NCBI GenBank assembly: GCA_964613425.1
Contig: CAZTHC010000003.1
Span: 1-40,518 of the forward strand
DNA from: CAZTHC01 sp964613425
GTDB taxonomy: Bacteria; Bacillota; Clostridia; TANB77; CAG-508
DNA: 40,518 nt
Direction of reading: 5' to 3'
Shown: in pieces, positions 25,208 through 33,397 of the stretch
How positions within the stretch are numbered: position 1 is the stretch's first letter
Layout of the letters: the number at the start of each line of letters is the position of its first letter
Made by a program: the position numbers and the translations under genes
Notes under the pieces: generated by a model
What the model was told of the DNA's origin: nothing
The model's input: only the letters and a program-made list of their open reading frames with translations
Database searches by the model: none

Positions 25208-26212
25208 TCAAACTATATATTTTATTTCATTATTTGGAAAATATTTATTTAAATTCTGTCTAAAGAATACTTCTGCTTTATCTTTTAATTCTTTTTTATA
25301 AGCATATTTTCCATATCCTCTAGAATGCATTAAATCTGCATCATACAATGATTTCTTATTTGGAAATGCTTCAGCATTAATCATTTTATGAATGTAACTA
25401 TATGTCATAAATATTATTTCGAAGAATACATCTCTTTTAACTTCCTCACTTAAATTATTATATAAATACTCTATTAATTCTTTATATTTTTTCTCCCAAT
25501 CCTCTACAAAAATAATTGGTGCAATTAAAATTCCTATTTTATACCCTGATTGCTTTAATTTATTTATAGCTATAACTCTATTCTTTAAAGGCGATGTTCC
25601 TACTTCTATTTGTTCTATGACTTCTTGTGGATTCACACTCATTCTAACAATAATTTTCCCATTATGGTTTAAATTTAATATTGGGTCTACCATATCAAAT
25701 TTTGTTGGAAAAGTTAATAGTCCTTTTTGCGTATTTGCAAAATTTTCTATCGTCCACACCAAATTATTTGTAATTGTATTTTCTAAAATCAAATCACTAT
25801 TACTACCTATTTCAAAAACTAACTCTTTATCACTTTTATTTGATACTTTAATTATTTTTTCAAGCATTTCTTCTCTGTTTACAAACAATCTTAAATATGA
25901 GCATTTATTAAAATTGCAAACCAAATAGCAATATAGACACATAGCTATACAACCTGATGAAGTATATGGTACAAGATAGTCTGAAATTTTGTGATTCTCC
26001 ACAAATTTATGTGTTTTTCGTACTCCTATAATTAAATTTCGTTTTAAATTTCTAAACTCTGAATTCTCTTTTTTCCTTAGTTCTTCTATATTATTATGAT
26101 TTTCTATTTCTACGCATTTTACATTTTTTTCTTTATACAAATCTAGAAGTTGCTTACCTAAAACATAATTTTCCGCTTCTTTTTCAAAAAAAATAATTTC
26201 TGGTATAAACAT
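25208..26212 (-). CDS. splB: Spore photoproduct lyase-like radical SAM protein
   Basis: A 334-aa protein with the radical-SAM CxxxCxxC cluster at Cys88, Cys92 and Cys95 inside PYTSSGCIAMCLYCY, the pattern and position of spore photoproduct lyase. Further SPL-like parts are IVRMSVNPQEVIEQIEVGTS and IYIHK-type and MHSRGYGKY segments near the C-terminus. SPL repairs the UV thymine dimer of spore DNA during germination using SAM. AAGGAGG precedes ATG 26212. Additional cysteines at 99 and 104 lie near the site where SPL has its hydrogen-donor cysteine. Confidence 0.85.
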   Translation of the reverse strand: MFIPEIIFFEKEAENYVLGKQLLDLYKEKNVKCVEIENHNNIEELRKKENSEFRNLKRNLIIGVRKTHKFVENHKISDYLVPYTSSGCIAMCLYCYLVCNFNKCSYLRLFVNREEMLEKIIKVSNKSDKELVFEIGSNSDLILENTITNNLVWTIENFANTQKGLLTFPTKFDMVDPILNLNHNGKIIVRMSVNPQEVIEQIEVGTSPLKNRVIAINKLKQSGYKIGILIAPIIFVEDWEKKYKELIEYLYNNLSEEVKRDVFFEIIFMTYSYIHKMINAEAFPNKKSLYDADLMHSRGYGKYAYKKELKDKAEVFFRQNLNKYFPNNEIKYIV

Positions 26213-26272
26213 ATAATCCTCCTTATATATTCAACTAGAAATTATTTTTTCCATTTTTCAATTATTTATAAT

Positions 26273-27661
26273 TTAATTTTCAATTGTTTGAAAAAGCATT
26301 TCAAAATTTTTCATAACATTTTCAAATCTCTCACTATATTTCTCTTGGAATTTTGGAACTAATTCATTTACTAATGTTTCTAATTCTGCTTTTGAATAGT
26401 CGTTTATTACTTGAGTATTTGTGCTTGTTAATTCAGTAATTTGAACGTTATTATTTTTCTTAACTTTATTATTTACTTTTATTGCTGCTAATCCAACTAT
26501 TTCAAATGAAAGATTAGTTTTAATTGAATCTTTTTCTGAACCGTCTATTTGAATTATTACATTAAATATTTCTGCTCCATCTTGTTTTATTGCTATAGTA
26601 TATTTTGATATTTTATTTGCTGATTCTTTTTTAAAGCTCATACTCATTTCTGCATCTTCTGTTACTAAAGTTACTAAAAATTCATTACTATTAATAATAT
26701 CTAAAGCTGCTGATATTGTAGCTTCATCTTCTTCAAATACTTCTGCCTTCATTCTTATTGTTTTCCCTTTATTTTCATAAACTGTTATTCTTATTAACTC
26801 ATCATCAGATTTTTCTACACTTAATTCTAATATTAAATTATTTAACGCTAATTGTATTTGTTGTTTTGTTAATTGCCCTTGTGAAAATTGTGCAACAACG
26901 TCTAATAATTCATCTTCTGCACTTATTCCTGTTACAATGTTTTTTAATATTACCCTTACATTTTCTTGGCTTAATGATAATACATATCCGTTTGCTTTTA
27001 CTTCTTCACCCTTAAAATTGATTTTTTCATTTTTTAATGCACTGTATTTTCCATCCTTCATACCATCTTTAACTATATTAATGTATTTATCTACATCTAT
27101 GTTTATTTCTGGTAATTCCATATTCATTTCTTCTAAATCAATTTTACTTGGAATTCCTTCTACGCCTTCAACTCCTAAATTAGCTAATAATTTATCTAAG
27201 TTTCTGTTTTCTACTGTTAAATACTTTTCTAAAACTTCTGCATCTTTTATTCCAAATTTATCTTCAGCTCCTAAAAGACTTACTTTTACTAAACTGTCTT
27301 TCTTATATAACAAATCTATGTTTTGTTCTATTTTGCTTTCATCTACATCTACTGCACCATCTAATTTTAGTTTAAAATCATTAAACATCATTGTTAAAAT
27401 ATTTTTTCCTTCAATTGATACAGTTGTATTTGTTTCAAATTTTCCTTTTGTTATTTCCTCTAAGCTAGTCATTAGCTCTTCAGATTCTTCCATTTCTAAT
27501 ATATCCATACCTTCATCTGAATATTTAGAAAATAATTCTTTTGGTGACTTTAATAAATCTGTTTTAAAATATATGTATGCACCTGCTCCACCTGCTGCTA
27601 ATAGCAATATAATAATTGTTGCTATAATTGCTATTGCAACTTTTCCATTTTGTTTTTTCAT
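26273..27661 (-). CDS. Membrane-anchored extracellular protein, function unknown
   Basis: A 462-aa protein with MKKQNGK, one transmembrane segment (8-32, Ile/Leu/Ala-rich, ending GGAGAYIYF), and a large acidic extracytoplasmic region. That region has alternating short strands and helices and Lys/Glu-rich repeats but no cysteines, so it is not a lipoprotein. It resembles the DUF-type surface proteins common in Clostridia, but I cannot name a family. ATG at 27661 follows GGGGG. It is 60 bases upstream of the SPL-like gene and may share its transcript. Confidence 0.7.
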   Translation of the reverse strand: MKKQNGKVAIAIIATIIILLLAAGGAGAYIYFKTDLLKSPKELFSKYSDEGMDILEMEESEELMTSLEEITKGKFETNTTVSIEGKNILTMMFNDFKLKLDGAVDVDESKIEQNIDLLYKKDSLVKVSLLGAEDKFGIKDAEVLEKYLTVENRNLDKLLANLGVEGVEGIPSKIDLEEMNMELPEINIDVDKYINIVKDGMKDGKYSALKNEKINFKGEEVKANGYVLSLSQENVRVILKNIVTGISAEDELLDVVAQFSQGQLTKQQIQLALNNLILELSVEKSDDELIRITVYENKGKTIRMKAEVFEEDEATISAALDIINSNEFLVTLVTEDAEMSMSFKKESANKISKYTIAIKQDGAEIFNVIIQIDGSEKDSIKTNLSFEIVGLAAIKVNNKVKKNNNVQITELTSTNTQVINDYSKAELETLVNELVPKFQEKYSERFENVMKNFEMLFQTIEN

Positions 27662-27787
27662 ATGTAATCCCCCTTAAAATTTTAGTGTTTTTTCAACACA
27701 TTTCTACATTATATTATTTATTATAATACAAACATATATATTTACACAATATGTTTTTTTAATAAATTAATCAATATATTTATTTCC

Positions 27788-27810
27788 GGGCGTATACAAT
27801 ACGCCCCTAC
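27788..27810 (-). repeat. REP-like hairpin type A
   Basis: GGGCGTATACAATACGCCC followed by CTAC. Confidence 0.85.
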
Positions 27811-27820
27811 AGTAAATTGC

Positions 27821-27861
27821 AACTATTCACTATTCACCATTCATTCTTCACTATTCACTAA
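27821..27861. repeat. Short ATTCACTATTCAC direct repeats
   Basis: ATTCACTATTCACCATTC, then CTTCACTATTCACTA: four or five imperfect units of 7-8 bases (ATTCAC with A/T spacers). Confidence 0.6.
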
Positions 27862-27868
27862 TTTTTAT

Positions 27869-27901
27869 ATATTATCACCAACGGGATTTGGCGGATTGTT
27901 T
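27869..27901. repeat. Third repeat, short copy
   Basis: ATATTATCACCAACGGGATT then TGGCGGATTGTTT, matching 17168-17200 with few changes. Confidence 0.7.
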
Positions 27902-27917
27902 AATAATTTTGTTTTGT

Positions 27918-27940
27918 TGGCGTATACAATACGTCCCTAC
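27918..27940 (-). repeat. REP-like hairpin type A, variant
   Basis: TGGCGTATACAATACGTCC followed by CTAC and a TTTACAATAC tail. Confidence 0.75.
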
Positions 27941-27993
27941 AGTTTACAATACACTATCCAATTTTTTTCCCATAAGGATTGATTTTGGGTAAC

Positions 27994-28037
27994 AAAAAAG
28001 TATAGTATTTGGTATTTACCAAATACTATACTTTTTT
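27994..28037 (-). terminator. Perfect 21-bp hairpin terminator
   Basis: AAAAAAGTATAGTATTTGGTA (27994-28014) and its exact reverse complement (28017-28037) with a 2-nt loop. It directly follows the 104-aa minus-strand gene (stop at 28041), and its T run is in place on the minus strand. Confidence 0.85.
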
Positions 28038-28040
28038 AAT

Positions 28041-28355
28041 TCATCGATTGGATATTTCTTTTTGTGCCATTTCGCACAATTTTTTCAAATACTTCATATC
28101 ATATTCGTTTGAAGAAATCTCACCTTTATTGCATTTTTCACGCAATGACAAATCATACTTGTTTAATTCCTCATCCAATTGTTCAATGAAAAATTCTCTC
28201 TCTTCTCCATCGTTAAAAATGACCTGAATATCATATACATAATTCCCTTCTCTTAAGTTGCATATATATTCTTCGCTTTTGTTTAAGCCCTTTGCCAAAA
28301 TTGTACCAATTTCCCGTCCCCATCTCTCAGGGAAATATACCCATGACATTTCCAT
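28041..28355 (-). CDS. Small charged protein, function unknown
   Basis: A 104-aa protein starting MEMSWVYFPERWG, rich in Glu, Lys and Arg and predicted mostly helical. It has no membrane span and no recognised family. The start at 28355 has AAAGGAT about 7 bases upstream; the in-frame ATG at 28361 is too close to that site. It contains an in-frame CGG (28314-28316, GGA CGG GAA). Composition is less AT-rich than its neighbours. It is a single-gene unit with a palindromic operator-like site upstream and a perfect terminator. Confidence 0.6.
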   Translation of the reverse strand: MEMSWVYFPERWGREIGTILAKGLNKSEEYICNLREGNYVYDIQVIFNDGEEREFFIEQLDEELNKYDLSLREKCNKGEISSNEYDMKYLKKLCEMAQKEISNR

Positions 28356-28381
28356 AAGCATTATCCTTTCGATTATTATTA

Positions 28382-28398
28382 ATACCTATTTTAGGTAT
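28382..28398. promoter_or_regulatory. Palindrome, candidate operator of the 104-aa gene
   Basis: ATACCTA-TTT-TAGGTAT, a perfect 7-bp inverted repeat 27 bases upstream of the start codon. It is followed by GTTAATATGTTAAC, and on the minus strand a TTGATT/TAACAT promoter with 17-base spacing overlaps it. The placement fits repression at or just after the transcription start. Confidence 0.5.
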
Positions 28399-28546
28399 GT
28401 TAATATGTTAACATAAATATATTAAAAAATCAATTATTTACATTTACATTTTTTATACCATTTATAGTAATTATTTATTTACAAACCGCTTCTTTTCATA
28501 TATACTAAATGCACTAAAATTATTCACTTATGAAAGAAGGTATAAA

Positions 28547-30685
28547 ATGAGAAAAAATACAGTTATAATAATTATTCTTTGCTTTTATTTTTTAGTAATA
28601 CCTATTATTGGAGTATTATCTTCTATGTCTGAAGAAGGAAGTCCTTCCAACCCATTTGATTATGCTAGAATTACAGATGTAGACTACAAAGCCATAGTTC
28701 TTGATGAGCCTAATAATAGTGGAAAAACTCTTGTTACTGAACGATTAACTTTTGATATTCATGCTGCATCAAAAAGCAATCCTTTTTGGGAATTATGGAG
28801 AGATCTTCCAGAAAGTTATATAGATGGAGTAAAAGTTGAATATAAAGTAAATTCTGTAAAGCAAATACTAAAAGATGGAACAGAAGTTGTATATCAAAAA
28901 AGTCCCAAATTATATTGGAATGACTCTGATTATCTTCGCAGTTCTAGAAAATATGGTCCTGGAAAGTGGTTCCATAGTAAAGGTCCATACAATGAAGATG
29001 CTAGGCAATATGAATGTCTCCTATTTTACGTTGATGGAATATACCGTGAACAGGTTACATTTGAAATTGAATATGAAATGACTAATGCTTCTTTACGTTA
29101 TAACGATTGCTCTGAATTATATTTGTCATTTTATTCTGGCGATACAATAAAATATCTAAATTCATTTAAAGGTCAAATATTATTCCCAAATAAAGATATG
29201 CCAAAACCAGGAAACTATACTGCCTATACTTATGGTACAAACACAAATGATTTTTCATTTGCAGAATCAGACACTGTAAACCCTGGTTACCATACATTTT
29301 CATTTAACTTAGATAAATCTCAATTAAAATTTAAACCATACAATCAGTATATTGAGTTTGCACTAGTATCTTTTAATGAAGATAAAGATATCTTTACACA
29401 ATATGCTCCAAGAAACCGTTATACTAGTAGCAACGTATTAGCTGAAACTAGGAAAGAACAAACAGAATATGAAGCGCTTCCAAAAGAATTCTTTAAAGCG
29501 AAACTTATTGTAGTTCTAGGTTGTGCAGTAATTTCAATTTTACTAGTAATTAATTTGTTTAAGCTAGATAAGAAAATGAAAACCAAAAATACATTTTATG
29601 AACCAACAATTAATCCAGACTATTTTAGAGATATTCCTAGCAATTTGGACCCAGCGTTTGCTTCTACTTTGGCATTCTGTAAGGGAAAGTCTAGAAGGAA
29701 AGATGCTGATATATATTCTGCAATTTTACTAAGTTTAGTTCGCAAAGGATATATAGAATTAAATAGAATTAATAATGATAGAAAATGGACTTCTGGCAAT
29801 GTAAAAATTATTGTTAAGCCTGATGCTATACAGCCAGTGCAATTAGAGAATATTTCATTAAATATCGAAGGTCAAACAGAAGCTCCAGAAGTAAAGAAAT
29901 TAGAGCCACTTACTCTTACAGAAAATCATTACTTTAATCTAATTCTTAGACATTCAAGTGGAAAAGAAATATCTATGAGCAGTTTCCAATCAAAAGTTTC
30001 TGCAGATTATGCAAACACAGACACTTTTGTTAAAAACATTAAGAACTCTATAACTACTATAGGAACTACTCAAGGGTTCTTCCAAAAAGCAGATTATACT
30101 CAACCACGTAAACAACTAAGAATTAAAGCCGTATTATATATAATAATTGGTATATTGCTTATGACAGTAGTAAATATAATTTCATACCAAACTCGTTTAG
30201 ACTTAGCCTTTGGTGCCTTCTTCTTTCTAGGTTTTGCATTTATATTTAGTGGTATTATTACTATTAAATCATCTGCAAAATATGTTTTACTTACACAATT
30301 TGGGGAAGATGAATATGTTAAGTGGCATGGATTATATAACTTCTTAAATAGTGAAACTCTTATGAGTGAACGTACAGTTATTGAATTACCTTTATGGGAA
30401 CAATATTTAGTATATGCAACTGCATTTGGTATTTCTGGAAAAGTAATAGCTGCACTTAAAATTAGATGTCCAGAAATAGATGCAAGTCCTATGCTTAGTA
30501 ATCCATATTATCGTTCAACAAGTTTCCATACTAGCGGTCGTTCATTTAGAACAGCAACTCGTTCTGCTTCATATGCTGCTCGTAGCGGAGGTTACGGTGG
30601 ATATGGTGGTCACGGTGGATACGGCGGTGGTGGCCGCGGTGGTGGCGGTGGCCGGAGGCGGTCATTAAAATTAAATTTATTCTAA
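28547..30685 (+). CDS. DUF2207 membrane protein with Gly-rich tail; zero frame runs past a CGG codon
   Basis: A 712-aa protein. It has a signal-like N-terminal segment (6-24), an extracytoplasmic DUF2207 domain (about 35-300), a membrane span (about 318-340), a cytoplasmic winged-helix-like region (KDADIYSAILLSLVRKGYI), two further spans (about 525-548 and 552-574) and a Gly-rich C-terminus. GAAGG precedes ATG 28547. Codon 703 is CGG (30653-30655) after GGC. In the zero frame the protein ends GRRRSLKLNLF at 30685. A +1 step gives GGA GGC GGT CAT TAA, ending at 30668 in an uninterrupted Gly tract plus His. Gly-rich ends are usual in the family, so the shorter form may be the real one. Function unknown. 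Confidence 0.8.
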   Translation: MRKNTVIIIILCFYFLVIPIIGVLSSMSEEGSPSNPFDYARITDVDYKAIVLDEPNNSGKTLVTERLTFDIHAASKSNPFWELWRDLPESYIDGVKVEYKVNSVKQILKDGTEVVYQKSPKLYWNDSDYLRSSRKYGPGKWFHSKGPYNEDARQYECLLFYVDGIYREQVTFEIEYEMTNASLRYNDCSELYLSFYSGDTIKYLNSFKGQILFPNKDMPKPGNYTAYTYGTNTNDFSFAESDTVNPGYHTFSFNLDKSQLKFKPYNQYIEFALVSFNEDKDIFTQYAPRNRYTSSNVLAETRKEQTEYEALPKEFFKAKLIVVLGCAVISILLVINLFKLDKKMKTKNTFYEPTINPDYFRDIPSNLDPAFASTLAFCKGKSRRKDADIYSAILLSLVRKGYIELNRINNDRKWTSGNVKIIVKPDAIQPVQLENISLNIEGQTEAPEVKKLEPLTLTENHYFNLILRHSSGKEISMSSFQSKVSADYANTDTFVKNIKNSITTIGTTQGFFQKADYTQPRKQLRIKAVLYIIIGILLMTVVNIISYQTRLDLAFGAFFFLGFAFIFSGIITIKSSAKYVLLTQFGEDEYVKWHGLYNFLNSETLMSERTVIELPLWEQYLVYATAFGISGKVIAALKIRCPEIDASPMLSNPYYRSTSFHTSGRSFRTATRSASYAARSGGYGGYGGHGGYGGGGRGGGGGRRRSLKLNLF

Positions 30686-30696
30686 AATACATTTTT

Positions 30697-30747
30697 TAAG
30701 CGTTTTGTAATACTTCTTTAAAAGTACTACAAAACGCTTACTTTTTA
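30697..30747. terminator. Hairpin terminator between convergent genes
   Basis: TAAGCGTTTTGTAATACTT (30697-30715) pairs with 30722-30740 with one mismatch, loop of 6, and a T run on the plus strand. The A/T flanks also suit the minus-strand gene ending at 30745. Confidence 0.8.
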
Positions 30748-31398
30748 ATCTTCCTCTTTTTTTAATGGTTTCTTCATAATAACTTTTTTAGGTTCTTCAT
30801 ATCCATTAGAAAATAAGATTTGAATTCCTTTGTTTTGAAATTTATATAAAATTTTGTTTAAATCTTTCTGTACTTTTTCCCCTCTAACAATAATCTTATT
30901 AATACCATTTTTTAAGAAATATTCCGCTGATGGTATGTCTTGATCATATATGTCCCAACTATTATCAAACACAGAAACATTCATCTTATACATATTGGTA
31001 CGATTACTATCTAGTAAGAATGCTGGTGATGCATTATTACTTATTTCTATTTTTTCAAGCTCCATAGCACCTTTAATTAAGCCTACTTCAATAGCATGAT
31101 TATCTACTGTTGCCATAGCTCCCTCTTGTTCATTTGTTCCATTGTAAATTGGAATTGGCCTAAATCCAATCTTTGCAAGACCTATGCCTTCTTCTATGCT
31201 CTCATTTCCAGGAAGGTCTACTATTATGGCAGTATCTGTTAGCAATTTACTTATGTAATTTATTTTATTAACTTCAAAATTAGAAACCTCGTATAATCTT
31301 GGATCATTATTTATTGCAATAAATGGAACTGGTCTAACCCACTCTATCCATTTTGCTCCATTTGGAGCCCATATTTTAAATATATCTCTACCTGTCAT
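30745..31398 (-). CDS. Partner protein of an ATP-grasp ligase, function unknown
   Basis: A 217-aa cytosolic protein with no recognised domain. It has short alternating strands and helices (FIAINNDPRLYEVSNFEVN, TAIIVDLPGNESIEEGIGLA, NKIIVRGEKVQKDLNKILYK) and a Lys/Glu-rich tail. AAAGGAGC precedes ATG 31398 and overlaps the stop codon of the ATP-grasp gene, with a 2-base gap between genes, so the two are translationally coupled and probably work together. The LPGNESIEEG and PIPIYNGTNEQEGAMATVD stretches may hold the active or binding site. I do not assign a function. Confidence 0.65.
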   Translation of the reverse strand: MTGRDIFKIWAPNGAKWIEWVRPVPFIAINNDPRLYEVSNFEVNKINYISKLLTDTAIIVDLPGNESIEEGIGLAKIGFRPIPIYNGTNEQEGAMATVDNHAIEVGLIKGAMELEKIEISNNASPAFLLDSNRTNMYKMNVSVFDNSWDIYDQDIPSAEYFLKNGINKIIVRGEKVQKDLNKILYKFQNKGIQILFSNGYEEPKKVIMKKPLKKEED

Positions 31399-31400
31399 AA

Positions 31401-32609
31401 CTAGCTCCTTTCTATTAAAACTGGAATATCTGCTGCATTTGAATCTATTCTAGGAGTTCTACTTATTCTAGCATAATATCCAGCATGTTTTTCATCAACG
31501 CTATATGAGCCTAAACAAACATGAAATTCTTCGCCTTCTTCGCTCATTAATGGCTTACTATTAAACCTTTTTTGTGCTAAATATTGTTTTGGATGTTTTT
31601 TTACATCTGCAATTATTTTTTCATATTCATCATCTATGCATGCTTCTTTAATAGCTATTTTTTCGCCTACTCTACCACATGCTGGTTTATATATGTATCC
31701 TTCTTTATTTTTAGCATCGCTTACCTCTATTGTTTCTGGAAGTAATTCTTTCCAAGTAGATAATTGTATTCCATTCTTTTCAAGTGATTCCCATACAAGA
31801 GGAAATCTTTTTGTTTGTGCAAAAATTGCTATAGGATGGTTGCATGATGGTGTTGTTGTATCAAAATAGCCTTGCCAACGTTTTGGTTTAATACCAATTA
31901 ACCATTCTAATGGAGTAAATCTAAATATTGCATCAACCTTACCTTCATTCCCATCCAAAATACTTATTGCTTCATTATTTTCAAATCTTAAATGGTCAGC
32001 AGCTGCATAAATAATATTAAAACCTAAACCTTTTAATTTATCTCCTAAAAACTGCATAACTTGTCTGTCATCGCTATAAGAAGTACAATGAACAAGCATA
32101 ATAGTTCCTTTTGGTACAACTTTTTTTACAATAGCTTCTGCTAGTATATCTCCAAAATTTTTATGCCAGTATTTTTCTCTTCCAAGCAAGTTGATAGCCG
32201 CTTGTGGCATTAAAGATGCTTCTGCAAATCCGCCTGGAACATCGCTATTTACTTCACTTACAGCCCATTTACCTTCTACAGTTGGATGAAAATCATATCT
32301 CATAAGTCGAATATGCTTATTTGCTTCATAATTCTTCATATTTTCTAATTCTTTATATATCTCTTTAGGCAATGCCAATGGCTTAGCAAGTTTAAAATTG
32401 TTATTTAAAAATTCTTCCGCTTGCCTTGTTTCTTTATCTATTTTTTCTGTTAATTCTTCTAATTGTTTGTGCTCCTCTTGGGTAATAACCAATGCATGTT
32501 TAGCAACAGTATTACTATCTAGAAATTGAGGATCCCATTTATAACAATTAAAAATAAGGTCAAGCCTATAATCATCATATTTTTCTTTAGGAATAGACAC
32601 TAATTTCAT
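31401..32609 (-). CDS. Glutathionylspermidine synthase-like ATP-grasp ligase
   Basis: A 402-aa protein with the pattern of the glutathionylspermidine synthase C-terminal ATP-grasp family (YgiC/YjfC type). Landmarks are RYDFHPTVEGKWAVSEVNSD, PGGFAEASLMPQA, YKPACGRVGEKIAIKEA and a late LAQKRFNSKPL. Family knowledge: ATP-dependent amide bond formation between a peptide carboxylate and an amine; most bacterial members lack the amidase half, as here, and their substrates are unknown. The gene is coupled to the 217-aa partner and lies about 170 bases downstream of cotJC. It may be a small-molecule or peptide ligase of spore or stress biology; this is inference. Confidence 0.8.
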   Translation of the reverse strand: MKLVSIPKEKYDDYRLDLIFNCYKWDPQFLDSNTVAKHALVITQEEHKQLEELTEKIDKETRQAEEFLNNNFKLAKPLALPKEIYKELENMKNYEANKHIRLMRYDFHPTVEGKWAVSEVNSDVPGGFAEASLMPQAAINLLGREKYWHKNFGDILAEAIVKKVVPKGTIMLVHCTSYSDDRQVMQFLGDKLKGLGFNIIYAAADHLRFENNEAISILDGNEGKVDAIFRFTPLEWLIGIKPKRWQGYFDTTTPSCNHPIAIFAQTKRFPLVWESLEKNGIQLSTWKELLPETIEVSDAKNKEGYIYKPACGRVGEKIAIKEACIDDEYEKIIADVKKHPKQYLAQKRFNSKPLMSEEGEEFHVCLGSYSVDEKHAGYYARISRTPRIDSNAADIPVLIERS

Positions 32610-32776
32610 ATTACACCTCTTTTTAATTCTTTTATTATAAGTATATTACACCATTTTCATTAATAAAATCAATAATTATATTGTAATTTTTATAATATGC
32701 ATTCTTTCATAAAAACCTCCAATAACAGAAATAGGGAATACTTTTAAAAAGTACCCCCATGTTTTTTTAGTAACAA

Positions 32777-33397
32777 TTAGTTACATTCATTGTTCATCAT
32801 ATTCATCTTGCAATTGTTATTCATATAAAATTTTTTCTCTGCTAATTTATCTTGTACTCCTCTTAATGCTTCTCCAAATCTTTGGAAGTGAACTACTTCT
32901 CTTTCTCTTAAGAAACGAAGTGGATCTATTACATCTGGTGCATCTGCACACAAATTTATTAATTTTTCATATGTTGCACGTGCCTTTTGCTCTGCTGCTA
33001 AATCTTCTTGTAAATTTGCAATTGGGTCTCCCTTTGCTGCTATATATGCTGCTGTAAAAGGCACTCCTGCTGCAGATTGTGGATATACATCCACCCCATG
33101 GTCTGTATAATATGCTCCTAATCCTGCTTTTTCTAATTCTTCTACACTTACTCCTTCTGTTAATTGGTGCACAATTGAACCTACCATTTCTAAGTGAGCA
33201 AGTTCCTCTGTACCTATATCATTTAGTATTGCTTTTGATTTTTGATCTGGCATTCCAAATCTTTGTGATAAATATCTAAGTGAAGCTGCAAGTTCACCAT
33301 CGGGTCCTCCGTATTGCGAAATAATAAACTTTGCTAATCTCGGATTTGGACATTTAATATTTACCGGATATTCTAATTTTTTGTCATACGTCCACAT
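32777..33397 (-). CDS. cotJC: Spore coat protein CotJC (manganese catalase-like)
   Basis: A 206-aa protein of the manganese catalase fold. Metal-ligand helices are visible: DIGTEELAHLEMVGSIVHQL and the later AEQKARATYEKLI and REREVVHFQRFGEAL. N-terminal MWTYDKKLEYPVNIKCPNPR is typical of CotJC. In Bacillus CotJC is made in the mother cell and deposited in the coat with CotJA. ATG 33397 directly abuts the cotJB stop codon, and AAAGGGGGC precedes it. The Met/Asn/Cys tail (MNNNCKMNMMNNECN) is not usual and may be lineage-specific. Confidence 0.95.
   Translation of the reverse strand: MWTYDKKLEYPVNIKCPNPRLAKFIISQYGGPDGELAASLRYLSQRFGMPDQKSKAILNDIGTEELAHLEMVGSIVHQLTEGVSVEELEKAGLGAYYTDHGVDVYPQSAAGVPFTAAYIAAKGDPIANLQEDLAAEQKARATYEKLINLCADAPDVIDPLRFLREREVVHFQRFGEALRGVQDKLAEKKFYMNNNCKMNMMNNECN

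Larger units (their letters stand above)
27662..28040. other. Gene-free stretch of 379 bases with repeats and a perfect hairpin
   Basis: No coding sequence is seen. In order it holds the promoter region of the 462-aa gene, a type A REP-like hairpin (27788-27810), a run of ATTCACTATTCACC-type direct repeats (27821-27861), a copy of the third repeat (27869-27901), a variant type A hairpin (27918-27940) and the 21-bp hairpin terminator at 27994. Confidence 0.7.

Noticed and set aside
7399..27940. CRISPR array
   Set aside because: The repeats are dispersed single hairpins in different intergenic regions, without regular spacers or cas genes.
30480..30668. Separate 62-aa plus-strand gene at the end of the DUF2207 gene
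   Set aside because: It is the +1 frame of the Gly-rich tail; relevant only as the frameshifted end of the DUF2207 protein.
32700..32730. Six-codon leader peptide (GGAGG-TTTTT-ATG) upstream of the ATP-grasp gene
   Set aside because: The signals are well spaced but the frame is only six codons and no attenuator structure between it and the gene is evident.
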